A stretch of 9,745 nucleotides of DNA, taken from contig JADFCT010000117.1 of the NCBI GenBank assembly GCA_017161665.1, positions 1 through 9,745 on the forward strand, given 5' to 3'. Shown here piece after piece: positions 1 through 7,051 of this stretch. Both the position numbers and the translations under genes were made by a program. This DNA is from Candidatus Sumerlaeota bacterium. GTDB lineage: Bacteria; Sumerlaeota; Sumerlaeia; JADFCT01. The notes under the pieces were generated by a model. It made no database searches and had not been told where the DNA came from. It was given only the letters and a program-made list of their open reading frames with translations. Every line of letters starts with the position of its first letter. The stretch's first letter is position 1.

Positions 1-45
1 CTCGCCACAATAAGGACATTCGGGCTTTTTTCTCATCACGTTCAT
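1..45 (-). CDS. Zinc-ribbon protein, N-terminal fragment (cut by window edge)
   Basis: Read on the minus strand from an ATG at 45-43, the frame stays open to the window edge and gives MNVMRKKPECPYCGE. The CPYCG knuckle is typical of one half of a zinc ribbon; the second cysteine pair would lie outside the window. A second in-frame ATG (residue 4, 36-34) is an alternative start. Neither ATG has a visible Shine-Dalgarno sequence, but a promoter-like element lies directly upstream and would start transcription at or next to the first ATG. The gene is divergent from gltB, about 800 bp away. With only 15 residues no specific function can be given. It could also be a chance frame, although the CPxCG motif right after a start codon and a basic stretch argues for a real gene. 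Confidence 0.45.
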   Translation of the reverse strand, partial: MNVMRKKPECPYCGE

Positions 46-80
46 AGTGGGATGGTAGATCCGGGACTCGGGGGAGTCAA
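46..80 (-). promoter_or_regulatory. Candidate sigma70-type promoter for the minus-strand zinc-ribbon gene
   Basis: On the minus strand there is a -35-like TTGACT (80-75), a 17-nt spacer, and a -10-like TACCAT (57-52). Six bases then separate the -10 box from the A of the ATG at position 45, so the predicted transcription start coincides with the start codon. The DNA just upstream of the -35 (about 81-128) is very AT-rich with T and A runs, as in an UP element. A small inverted repeat (GACTC-GGGG-GAGTC, 65-78) overlaps the -35 box and could be an operator. The match is by eye only. Confidence 0.35.
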
Positions 81-642
81 ATATTTTTTTGCATTTAATA
101 CGCATACCGAAATTTATTTTTACTTCAATCGGTCTAAACCAAACCAATAATTCGACAGCGTCGGGCCGTTGAGGGCATCGGAGCCCATACAGACCCGCCC
201 CCGACGGCTTCACTCCCGTATCGGTCAGCCCATCGGGCCTCCCACCAGCGGCTTTCCTTTTTGAGGTGGTATAAAAAAAGGGGATTGTGCCGTTTCAGGG
301 ATTGGTTTAATCTTGGGCCTGAGTTGAATGGGGTGAAAAAAAAACCGTTCAAAAACCATGCGTTCAACCCGGGCCGTCCATTGCTCCGGGCGGCCGTGAG
401 GGCGCATTGGGGCGGAGGGTCCGGCGCGACGGGAGGGCTTTTTCCCCAAGGCCTTCATTGCGGCATGAATCTCGCTCACATTAAACAACTCTGCGAACGA
501 AGCGTCCTCCCCCCGCGCTGCGCAACCATCTGTTTCGGGGAGTTCGCCCGGTTCATTTGGGAAAAAGCGTGGAAAACAGGTTTTTCTTTGGAACAAATCT
601 GCGTCAATCTCGGCTGAACCGATACAATAACGAATCAAACAA

Positions 643-747
643 CGGGAATGGAGTCGCGTTCCCGATTGGAAGACGCGCGATTCCCGGCGGGGATCAAATC
701 GGGCGCAGAATGCGGCACACGTTGTATCAGTGACGCCCTCAGGGCGT
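643..747 (+). promoter_or_regulatory. Candidate structured 5' leader of gltB (three hairpins)
   Basis: Three hairpins sit in a row upstream of gltB. The first pairs CGGGAA (643-648) with TTCCCG (659-664) around a 10-nt loop. The second pairs GATTCCC (679-685) with GGGGATC (689-695), including one G-T wobble, around a GGC loop; an alternative pairing of 675-682 with 697-706 competes with it. The third pairs ACGCCC (733-738) with GGGCGT (742-747) around a 3-nt loop and is followed by TTTG, which makes it weakly terminator-like. Competing stems ahead of a short terminator-like hairpin would fit attenuation or a riboswitch, but no known class is recognised; in particular the conserved core of the glutamine riboswitch is not seen. 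In GC-rich DNA such pairings also arise by chance. Confidence 0.25.
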
Positions 748-835
748 TTGTCCCGGATCGCAAGCGAGACTGCGCGCGGTCGGCCCCCGGCCCCGACGAC
801 CCATCGCCTGAGCCGCGATTCTGTATCCATTTTAT

Positions 836-843
836 AAAGGTGA
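836..843 (+). promoter_or_regulatory. Ribosome binding site of gltB
   Basis: AAAGGTGA lies 6 nt before the ATG at 850, with the AGG core 9 nt from it. It supports the chosen GltB start, which leaves a 26-residue propeptide before the catalytic cysteine. Confidence 0.7.
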
Positions 844-849
844 CGCCTC

Positions 850-3800
850 ATGTATTCACATGCCCCACAGCCACGATTCCTCCCCCCGGCAAACGGGCTT
901 TACGATCCCGAGTTTGAACATGACAACTGCGGGGTGGGATTCGTGGCCAATATCAATCGCCAGCGAACCCATCAGGTGATCCAATACGCCGGTGAAATCC
1001 TGGAAAATCTTCGCCATCGCGGGGCCATCGGCGGCGACGGGAAAACCGGCGACGGCGCCGGAATCCTCCTTCAGATTTCCCATCCTTTCTTCCAAAAGGT
1101 TTGTGACGCGGCGTCCATCGCCCTCGGCGCCGCCGGAGAATATGGCATCGGCCAGGTTTTCCTGCCCCTGGAAAACGTGGCCGCCCGCAAAGCGATTCTG
1201 GAGACCCTGAACGAAGCGTTGGCCAACGAGGGGCTGGAGACCCTGGGCTGGCGGCAAGTGCCGACGGATGATTCGGACTTGGGCTATCTGGCCCGCGATT
1301 GCCAGCCCTGGGTCGGTCAGATCTTCCTCAAACTCAAGGATGCGCCCAAGGGCGCCTTTGATCCGGCGGCGTTTGAGCGGCGCCTCTATATTGCCCGAAA
1401 AATGTGCGACAAGGCCGTCGCCGCCATTCGGAACCAAATCGGCGAAAAGGCGTACCAGGATTTCTATATTTGCACCCTGTCGTCGAAAACGATCTGCTAC
1501 AAGGGAATGCTCGTGGACCGGCAGGTCATGGAGTACTACAAAGACCTGCGCGATCCCGACATGGTCTCCGCCCTGGCCATTGTCCATCAGCGCTACAGCA
1601 CGAACACCTTCCCGTCCTGGTCGCTGGCTCAGCCGTTTCGCTATATCGCTCACAACGGCGAGATCAACACCTTGCGCGGGAACGTCAACAAGATGAAAGC
1701 CCGCGAGGCGATCATGGAGTCGGAACAATTCGGCGATGAATTGGATAAACTCTTCCCCATCATCGAAGAAGGCGTCAGTGACTCGGCCTGTTTCGACAAT
1801 GCGCTGGAATTGCTCTATCAATCCGGCCGCAGCGCGCCCCATGCCCTGATGATGATGATCCCCGAGGCCTGGGGCCCCAAACATCACATGAGCGCCGACA
1901 AGCGGGCCTTTTATGAATACCACTCCGCATTCATGGAGCCCTGGGACGGTCCCGCGGCCATGGTCTTTACGGACGGCGCGCTGATCGGTGGCGCCCTGGA
2001 CCGCAACGGCCTGCGTCCCTGCCGCTATACAGAGACCAAAGACGGGTACGTTGTTCTGGCCTCGGAAACGGGTGTGTTGCATATCGAACCGGCCAACGTC
2101 CGACGCAAGGGACGCCTGATGCCGGGACGCATGTTACTGGTGGACACTGCCGAAGGGCGCATCGTCTCGGACAGTGAAGTCAAAAACCGGATCACACGCA
2201 GCCAGCCGTATCGACGCTGGCTGGCGGACCATCAGATCCACCTGCATAATTTCTTCGCCGCCTCCGAGCCCGTCCAGCCCGATCGCGAGAGCATCCGCCT
2301 GCGCCAGAAAGTCTTTGGCTACACGCGCGAAGAACTGCGCATGATCCTCACGCCCATGGCCCGCAATGGCCAGGAGGCCGTCGGCTCCATGGGGGATGAC
2401 ACCCCCCTGGCCGTCTTGTCCGATCGCCCCCAACTCCTGTATCGTTATTTCAAACAACTCTTCGCGCAGGTCACCAATCCGCCCATTGATCCACTGCGCG
2501 AGGAACTGGTCATGTCGTTGCGCGACTATATTGGGCGCGGGGTCAACCTGTTGACCGAGCGGCCCGAACATGCCCGGATGTTGAGCACCCTCCATCCCAT
2601 CCTCAGCAATGACGACATGCACCGCATCAAATCCTGCGACCGGTCCGTGTTCCATGTCGAGACCTTGCCCATGGTCTTCGACGCCTCCCACGGAGCGGAC
2701 GGCTTGAAAGAGGCCCTGGATCGCCTGTTGGAACGCGGTTCCAAGGCCATTCGCAGCGGCGCCGAGGTGTTGATCCTCACGGACCGCGAGGTCTCCAAAG
2801 AACGGGCGCCCATCCCGGCGCTGCTGGCCGTGGCCAGCCTCCAGCACCGCCTGATCCGCGACGGGCGCGGGACCCGTGGTTCCATCATTGTGGAAACAGG
2901 CGAGGCCCGGGAAATCATGCACTTCGCCACACTCATTGGCTATGGCGCCTGCGCCATCAATCCCTATCTGGCCTTCGAAACGCTGACCGACATGCGGTCG
3001 GAGGGGCGCTTCGACGACATCGACGATGATCAGACGCTGGCGGACAACTACATCAAGGCCATCAAAAAAGGTCTCCTCAAAACCCTGTCACGCATGGGCA
3101 TTTCGACGCTCCGCAGTTACCGGGGCGCTCAGATTTTTGAAGCCGTCGGATTGGGCGCCGAGGTCGTGAACAAATACTTCGTCGGCACGCCGTCGCGGCT
3201 GGGCGGCATCGGTCTGTCCGGCATCGCCGAAGAAACCCTGCGCCGGCATCGTCATGCGTTCGCCACGGAAAATGACATGCTGGATTCCGGTGGCGCCTAT
3301 CATGTGCGGAACGATGGAGAACGCCATCTCATGAACGGCGATGTCATCCATCACCTCATGCATGCGGCGCGAACCGGCTCGCAGGCCTCCTATGACACCT
3401 TCGCCCGGCTCATCGACGAACGGGAAAAAAACTCGGCGACCCTGCGCTCTCAATTCCGTCTGAAAAAAGTGGCCCCCCCCGTCCCCCTCGAGGAAGTCGA
3501 ACCGGCCTCGGAGATCGTCAAGCGTTTCGCCACCGGCGCCATGTCCTTCGGCTCCATCAGCAAGGAAGCCCACGAATGTCTGGCCATCGCCATGAACCGG
3601 ATCGGCGCCATGAGCAACACCGGCGAGGGCGGGGAAGAACCGGAACGGTTCAAGCCGCGCCCCAACGGCGACTCGGCGTGCAGCAAGATCAAACAAGTGG
3701 CGTCCGGTCGCTTCGGCGTCACCAACGAATATCTGGCCAACGCCCAGGAAATCCAGATCAAGATGGCCCAGGGCGCCAAACCCGGCGAAGGCGGCCAGCT

Positions 3801-5445
3801 CCCCGGCTTCAAGGTCAACGACATCATCGCCAAGACCCGGCACAGCACGCCGGGCGTGTCGCTCATTTCGCCGCCCCCCCATCATGATATCTATTCCATC
3901 GAGGATCTGGCGCAACTGATTTTCGATTTGAAGAATGCCAATCCCTCGGCGCGCATCTCCGTCAAACTGGTTTCCGAAGCCGGCGTCGGCACGGTCGCCG
4001 CCGGCGTCGCCAAGGCCAAGGCCGACATGGTGCTCATCGCCGGCCATGACGGCGGCACGGGCGCCTCGCCCCTCACCTCCATCAAGTATGCGGGGATGCC
4101 CTGGGAAATCGGTCTGGCCGAAACCCAACAAGCCCTGGTGGCCAACCACCTGCGCAATCGGATTCGCGTCCAGACGGACGGCCAACTGCGCACAGGGCGC
4201 GATGTCATCATCGCCGCGCTGCTCGGCGCCGAGGAATATGGCTTTGCCACCGTCGCCCTGGCGACAATGGGCTGTTGCCTCTTGCGCAAGTGTCACCTCA
4301 ACTCCTGTACCATGGGCATCGCCACACAGAACGAGAAACTGCGCAGCCGTTTCCAGGGCCGACCGGAACACGTAATCAACTACTTCATGTTCGTCGCCGA
4401 GCACACTCGCCAACTCCTGGCGGAACTCGGTTTTCGATCCATCGATGAAATCGTGGGGCGAAGCTATTTGATCGAAGCGGCCAAAACCGACCATTGGAAA
4501 GCCCGATACCTCGACTTTTCCAAGCTCCTTCAACCGGCCGAACCCCATGAGCAAGGCTCACGCATCCAGGTCGATCCGCAGGACCACCAGATCGACGACG
4601 TGCTGGATCGGCAGTTGATAAAGATTGCCGCGCCGGCCCTGAAAAAGGGCAAGGCCGTCGAAGGCGACTTCGAGATCCACAACTACGATCGCGCCACCGG
4701 TACCATGCTCAGCTATGAGATCGCCCGCCGATATGGCTTCAAGGGACTGCCGGAAGACACCATTCAATTCCGCTTCACCGGCGCCGCGGGCCAGAGTTTC
4801 GGCGCCTTCGCCGCCCATGGCCTGACCATGCGTGTGGAAGGCGACACGAACGACTACCTGGGCAAGGGACTCTCGGGCGGCAAACTCGTCGTCGTCCCGC
4901 CGCGGGAGGCCACCTTTGAGGCCCATGAGAACATCATCACGGGCAATACCGTTCTCTACGGCGCCATCAGCGGCGAAATCTATATACGCGGGATGGCTGG
5001 CGAACGGTTTGCCGTCCGCAATTCCGGCGCCCGCGCTGTCGTGGAAGGCCTGGGCGATCACGGGTGCGAATACATGACCGGCGGGATCATCGTCTGTCTC
5101 GGACGCGCAGGACGCAACTTCGCGGCCGGCATGAGCGGTGGATTCGCCTATGTCCTGGATGAAGACGAACTCTTCGACACGCGCTGCAACCTGGACATGG
5201 TCAATCTCCTCCCCGTGACCGAGCCGGCGGATGTTGCGGAACTGCGAAACATGATTGAACGCCATGTGGCGCACACGGACAGCACTCTGGGCAAAACGAT
5301 CCTGGAACGCTGGGACGATGTGCTCCATCGCTTCCTCAAGGTCGCGCCCATCGAATACACCAAAGCCCTTGAACAGATGCGTCAACGCGAACTGCGCGAC
5401 GCGGAGACCACCGCTTCCACGGAGGAGGTCTATACCAATGCCTAA
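850..5445 (+). CDS. gltB: Glutamate synthase (NADPH), large (alpha) subunit
   Basis: This subunit makes glutamate from glutamine and 2-oxoglutarate in the cytoplasm: ammonia released from glutamine is channelled to the FMN site, with electrons supplied by GltD. At 1531 residues it has normal full length. A 26-residue propeptide precedes Cys27 (DNCGVGF), the expected N-terminal nucleophile of the class II amidotransferase domain (about 27-455), which also shows HNGEINTLRGN (268-277) and DRNGLRP (384-390). A central linker domain follows. The FMN-binding synthase domain (about 830-1220) carries GAMSFGSIS (about 896-904), SPPPHHDIYS (from 1007) and GHDGGTGAS (from 1065). Cys1142, Cys1148 and Cys1153 have the C-x5-C-x4-C spacing of the 3Fe-4S ligands. 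The C-terminal GXGXG beta-helix domain begins near 1280 (GAAGQSFGAF, 1311-1320). The gene overlaps gltD by 8 nt. No key residue is missing and no frameshift is seen. Ferredoxin-dependent enzymes look similar, but the adjacent gltD points to the NADPH form. Confidence 0.98.
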   Translation: MYSHAPQPRFLPPANGLYDPEFEHDNCGVGFVANINRQRTHQVIQYAGEILENLRHRGAIGGDGKTGDGAGILLQISHPFFQKVCDAASIALGAAGEYGIGQVFLPLENVAARKAILETLNEALANEGLETLGWRQVPTDDSDLGYLARDCQPWVGQIFLKLKDAPKGAFDPAAFERRLYIARKMCDKAVAAIRNQIGEKAYQDFYICTLSSKTICYKGMLVDRQVMEYYKDLRDPDMVSALAIVHQRYSTNTFPSWSLAQPFRYIAHNGEINTLRGNVNKMKAREAIMESEQFGDELDKLFPIIEEGVSDSACFDNALELLYQSGRSAPHALMMMIPEAWGPKHHMSADKRAFYEYHSAFMEPWDGPAAMVFTDGALIGGALDRNGLRPCRYTETKDGYVVLASETGVLHIEPANVRRKGRLMPGRMLLVDTAEGRIVSDSEVKNRITRSQPYRRWLADHQIHLHNFFAASEPVQPDRESIRLRQKVFGYTREELRMILTPMARNGQEAVGSMGDDTPLAVLSDRPQLLYRYFKQLFAQVTNPPIDPLREELVMSLRDYIGRGVNLLTERPEHARMLSTLHPILSNDDMHRIKSCDRSVFHVETLPMVFDASHGADGLKEALDRLLERGSKAIRSGAEVLILTDREVSKERAPIPALLAVASLQHRLIRDGRGTRGSIIVETGEAREIMHFATLIGYGACAINPYLAFETLTDMRSEGRFDDIDDDQTLADNYIKAIKKGLLKTLSRMGISTLRSYRGAQIFEAVGLGAEVVNKYFVGTPSRLGGIGLSGIAEETLRRHRHAFATENDMLDSGGAYHVRNDGERHLMNGDVIHHLMHAARTGSQASYDTFARLIDEREKNSATLRSQFRLKKVAPPVPLEEVEPASEIVKRFATGAMSFGSISKEAHECLAIAMNRIGAMSNTGEGGEEPERFKPRPNGDSACSKIKQVASGRFGVTNEYLANAQEIQIKMAQGAKPGEGGQLPGFKVNDIIAKTRHSTPGVSLISPPPHHDIYSIEDLAQLIFDLKNANPSARISVKLVSEAGVGTVAAGVAKAKADMVLIAGHDGGTGASPLTSIKYAGMPWEIGLAETQQALVANHLRNRIRVQTDGQLRTGRDVIIAALLGAEEYGFATVALATMGCCLLRKCHLNSCTMGIATQNEKLRSRFQGRPEHVINYFMFVAEHTRQLLAELGFRSIDEIVGRSYLIEAAKTDHWKARYLDFSKLLQPAEPHEQGSRIQVDPQDHQIDDVLDRQLIKIAAPALKKGKAVEGDFEIHNYDRATGTMLSYEIARRYGFKGLPEDTIQFRFTGAAGQSFGAFAAHGLTMRVEGDTNDYLGKGLSGGKLVVVPPREATFEAHENIITGNTVLYGAISGEIYIRGMAGERFAVRNSGARAVVEGLGDHGCEYMTGGIIVCLGRAGRNFAAGMSGGFAYVLDEDELFDTRCNLDMVNLLPVTEPADVAELRNMIERHVAHTDSTLGKTILERWDDVLHRFLKVAPIEYTKALEQMRQRELRDAETTASTEEVYTNA
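5421..5428 (+). promoter_or_regulatory. Strong ribosome binding site of gltD inside gltB
   Basis: GGAGGAGG lies within the last codons of gltB, 9 nt before the ATG at 5438. It settles the gltD start: the same frame is open upstream to 5255, but only this ATG has a strong Shine-Dalgarno sequence and gives the family's normal N-terminus (PNRRKEFLDIPR). The ATG and the gltB stop share the sequence ATGCCTAA (5438-5445), so translation of the two genes is probably coupled. Confidence 0.85.
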
Positions 5446-6862
5446 TCGCCGAAAAGAATTCCTCGATATCCCGCGGGCCAACCGTGAGCAACGCTCCGTC
5501 GCGGAGCGACGGAAAGACTACAAGGAAATCACACGCCCGCCGTCCGAAGACGCCATCGCCCGGCAGGCGGATCGCTGCATGGACTGCGGCATCCCTTTCT
5601 GCCAGGCCTGTGGCTGCCCGGTGTCCAATGTCATCCCCGAATTCAATGACGCCGTCAGCGAGAAACGCTGGGAAGAAGCCTGCCGCATCCTGCATACGGG
5701 CTGTACCTTTCCTGAATTTACGGGCCGACTGTGTCCGGCGCCGTGCGAATACGCCTGCACCTTGTCCGTGGGATTCGACGCCGTGACGATTCGCGAAATT
5801 GAACTGGACATCGTCGAGCGCGGATTCCGAATGGGGTTCATCAAGCCCGCCCCCCCCCCAATGCGAACGGGCAAGCGCGTCGCCGTCGTCGGCAGCGGCC
5901 CGGCCGGACTGGCCGCCGCCCATGCCCTCAATCAGGCCGGGCATCAGGTGACGGTTCTCGAAGCAGACGACCGCCTGGGCGGCTTTCTCCGCTATGGCGT
6001 CCCGGATTTCAAAATGGAAAAATGGGTCATCGACCGCCGGATCGAGCTAATGAAAAAAGAAGGCATCGCCTTCGAAACGGGCGTCAACGTCGGCGAAGAT
6101 GTCTCGGCCCGCTATCTGTTGGGGAAATACGACGCCATCGCCCTGTGCGCCGGCTCCCGCGCCCCTCGGGATCTGGCCATCCCCGGACGGGATCTGCCGG
6201 GGGTACACTTCGCCATGGAATACCTGGAGCAGAGCAACCGCCGTCAGGCCGGCGATAAAATCCCCGCCCCGGACGTCATCGACGCGCATGACAAGATCGT
6301 CGTTGTTCTTGGCGGCGGCGACACCGGTTCCGATTGCATCGGCACCGCCAACCGGCAGGGCGCGAAAAAGATATACCAGTTTGAACTCCTGCCCGAACCG
6401 CCTAAGGAGCGGACGGCCAACGAACCCTGGCCCACGTTCCCGCGCCTCTTCAAAACCTCCTCCTCCCATCAGGAAGGCTGTGAACGACGCTGGAATATCA
6501 ACACCGTCGCCTTCACCGGCGAAGGCCGTCTTCAGGGCATGAAGGCCTGTGAGGTGAACTGGACGAACGAAAACGGTCGCTGGAACATGACGGAAAAACC
6601 CGATTCGGAATTCGAATTGCCCGTCGATCTCGTCTTTCTCGCGCTGGGATTCATTCATCCCGAACACAATAAATTGCTGGAATCCCTCTCGATTCAATAC
6701 GATCCGCGGGGCAACATCCGCGTGGACTCCAACGGCATGACCAACATTTCGGGCGTGTTCGCCGCGGGCGATGCCGTAATGGGAGCCACTCTCATCGTTC
6801 GCGCCCTGGCGGACGGAAAACGAATGGCCCAGGCCATCACGCAATATCTGGCCCGGCGGTAG
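5438..6862 (+). CDS. gltD: Glutamate synthase (NADPH), small (beta) subunit
   Basis: This 474-residue flavoprotein oxidises NADPH on FAD and passes electrons through iron-sulfur clusters to the FMN of GltB. The N-terminal region has the family's cysteine clusters: RCMDCGIPFCQACGCPVSN (Cys47, 50, 55, 58, 60) and FTGRLCPAPCEYACTL, which bind the low-potential 4Fe-4S centres. The FAD-binding dinucleotide fold shows VVGSGPAG (GSGPAG at 152-157), the NADPH-binding fold shows VLGGGDTG (GGGDTG at 292-297), and the C-terminal FAD contact is FAAGDAV (441-447). Length and motif order match known GltD proteins. The spacing C-x4-C-x2-C-x-C adds a cysteine (Cys58) compared with the GCP form I recall as common, so which residues ligate iron is uncertain. 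A run of ten C residues (5850-5859) encodes a Pro-rich linker before the FAD domain. Related proteins include the small subunits of dihydropyrimidine dehydrogenase-like and sulfide dehydrogenase enzymes, but position and overlap with gltB make GltD firm. Confidence 0.97.
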   Translation: MPNRRKEFLDIPRANREQRSVAERRKDYKEITRPPSEDAIARQADRCMDCGIPFCQACGCPVSNVIPEFNDAVSEKRWEEACRILHTGCTFPEFTGRLCPAPCEYACTLSVGFDAVTIREIELDIVERGFRMGFIKPAPPPMRTGKRVAVVGSGPAGLAAAHALNQAGHQVTVLEADDRLGGFLRYGVPDFKMEKWVIDRRIELMKKEGIAFETGVNVGEDVSARYLLGKYDAIALCAGSRAPRDLAIPGRDLPGVHFAMEYLEQSNRRQAGDKIPAPDVIDAHDKIVVVLGGGDTGSDCIGTANRQGAKKIYQFELLPEPPKERTANEPWPTFPRLFKTSSSHQEGCERRWNINTVAFTGEGRLQGMKACEVNWTNENGRWNMTEKPDSEFELPVDLVFLALGFIHPEHNKLLESLSIQYDPRGNIRVDSNGMTNISGVFAAGDAVMGATLIVRALADGKRMAQAITQYLARR

Positions 6863-6873
6863 GGAGAAAAGGC

Positions 6874-6920
6874 ATCGCTCCCCCTCGGCGGTCTTGGGAA
6901 GACCGCCGGGGGGAAGCGGT
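6874..6920 (+). terminator. Long GC-rich hairpin after gltD
   Basis: Twelve bases after the gltD stop codon the arms 6876-6895 and 6899-6918 pair over 20 positions around a GGG loop: 18 Watson-Crick pairs, one T-G wobble (6885/6909) and one C-A mismatch (6880/6914). Two more pairs (6874-6875 with 6919-6920) can extend the stem. No T run follows on the plus strand, so it is not a classical Rho-independent terminator in that direction. On the minus strand the stem is followed by GCCTTTTCTCC. It may end or protect the gltBD mRNA. Its being a real structure is likely; its role as a terminator is inferred. Confidence 0.55.
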
Positions 6921-6944
6921 CCGTCGAAAAGTCAAAAAAACTCT

Positions 6945-6974
6945 TTGCCACGTTCGGTTCGGAGTCGATACCAT
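6945..6974 (+). promoter_or_regulatory. Candidate sigma70-type promoter for the downstream operon
   Basis: TTGCCA (6945-6950) and TACCAT (6969-6974) are separated by 18 nt, matching the -35 and -10 consensus at 5 of 6 and 4 of 6 positions. It sits just past the gltD hairpin and about 75 bp before the start of the membrane protein gene, where a promoter is expected if the hairpin stops gltBD transcription. The -10-like hexamer is the same as that proposed for the minus-strand gene at the left edge. Confidence 0.35.
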
Positions 6975-7051
6975 GCGAACGGCGCAGCTCATGCAGAGAG
7001 TGGATTCGCTTCGGCGCCTCATTTTGACATTGAGTTCAGACGGACGGTTTC

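Larger units (their letters stand above)
81..849. other. Long intergenic region with no convincing gene
   Basis: This stretch of about 770 bp lies between the divergent zinc-ribbon gene and gltB. Positions 81-150 are AT-rich. From about 150 onward it is GC-rich, with scattered A runs (for example 271-277 and 337-345). Short open frames exist on both strands, but their translations are rich in Arg, Pro, Gly and Trp, show no family resemblance and lack good ribosome binding sites, so none is called. Several inverted repeats are present: 159-165 with 200-206, 643-648 with 659-664, 679-685 with 689-695, and 733-738 with 742-747. No tRNA, rRNA, RNase P or tmRNA signature was seen. A TACAAT at 623-628 resembles a -10 box but has no good -35 partner. 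The region probably holds regulatory DNA and the gltB leader; an unrecognised small RNA cannot be excluded. Confidence 0.6.

Noticed and set aside
65..90. GACTC-GGGG-GAGTC hairpin followed by a T run, considered as a plus-strand terminator
   Set aside because: The stem is only 5 bp, the T run is not immediately adjacent, and no plus-strand gene is seen upstream; it fits better as part of the minus-strand promoter region.
261..617. A 118-residue open frame on the plus strand
   Set aside because: It begins without a suitable ribosome binding site, is rich in Trp, Arg and Gly, resembles no family I know, and covers homopolymer A runs. Considered a chance frame.
714..727. A GGCACA sequence considered as a sigma54 (-24/-12) promoter for gltB
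   Set aside because: The required GC at the -12 position with correct spacing is absent.
81..849. Glutamine riboswitch, tRNA or other known structured RNA upstream of gltB
   Set aside because: None of the conserved cores or a cloverleaf with a GTTCRANNC loop was seen by eye; a covariance-model search would be decisive.
225..851. A 208-residue open frame on the minus strand across the region upstream of gltB
   Set aside because: Its composition is Arg/Pro/Gly-rich, no domain or motif is recognisable, it has no supporting ribosome binding site, and it runs through the gltB start and leader. GC-rich DNA commonly yields such frames.
648..917. An 89-residue plus-strand frame overlapping the start of gltB
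   Set aside because: It overlaps the certain gltB coding region in another frame and lacks recognisable features.
3088..4554. A 488-residue minus-strand frame inside gltB
   Set aside because: It is the antisense shadow of strongly biased gltB codons; the plus frame carries all conserved GltB motifs.
5255..5437. An upstream extension of GltD by 61 residues
   Set aside because: The extension overlaps gltB in another frame, is Arg/Pro-rich and lacks homology to GltD, whereas the ATG at 5438 has an excellent ribosome binding site.
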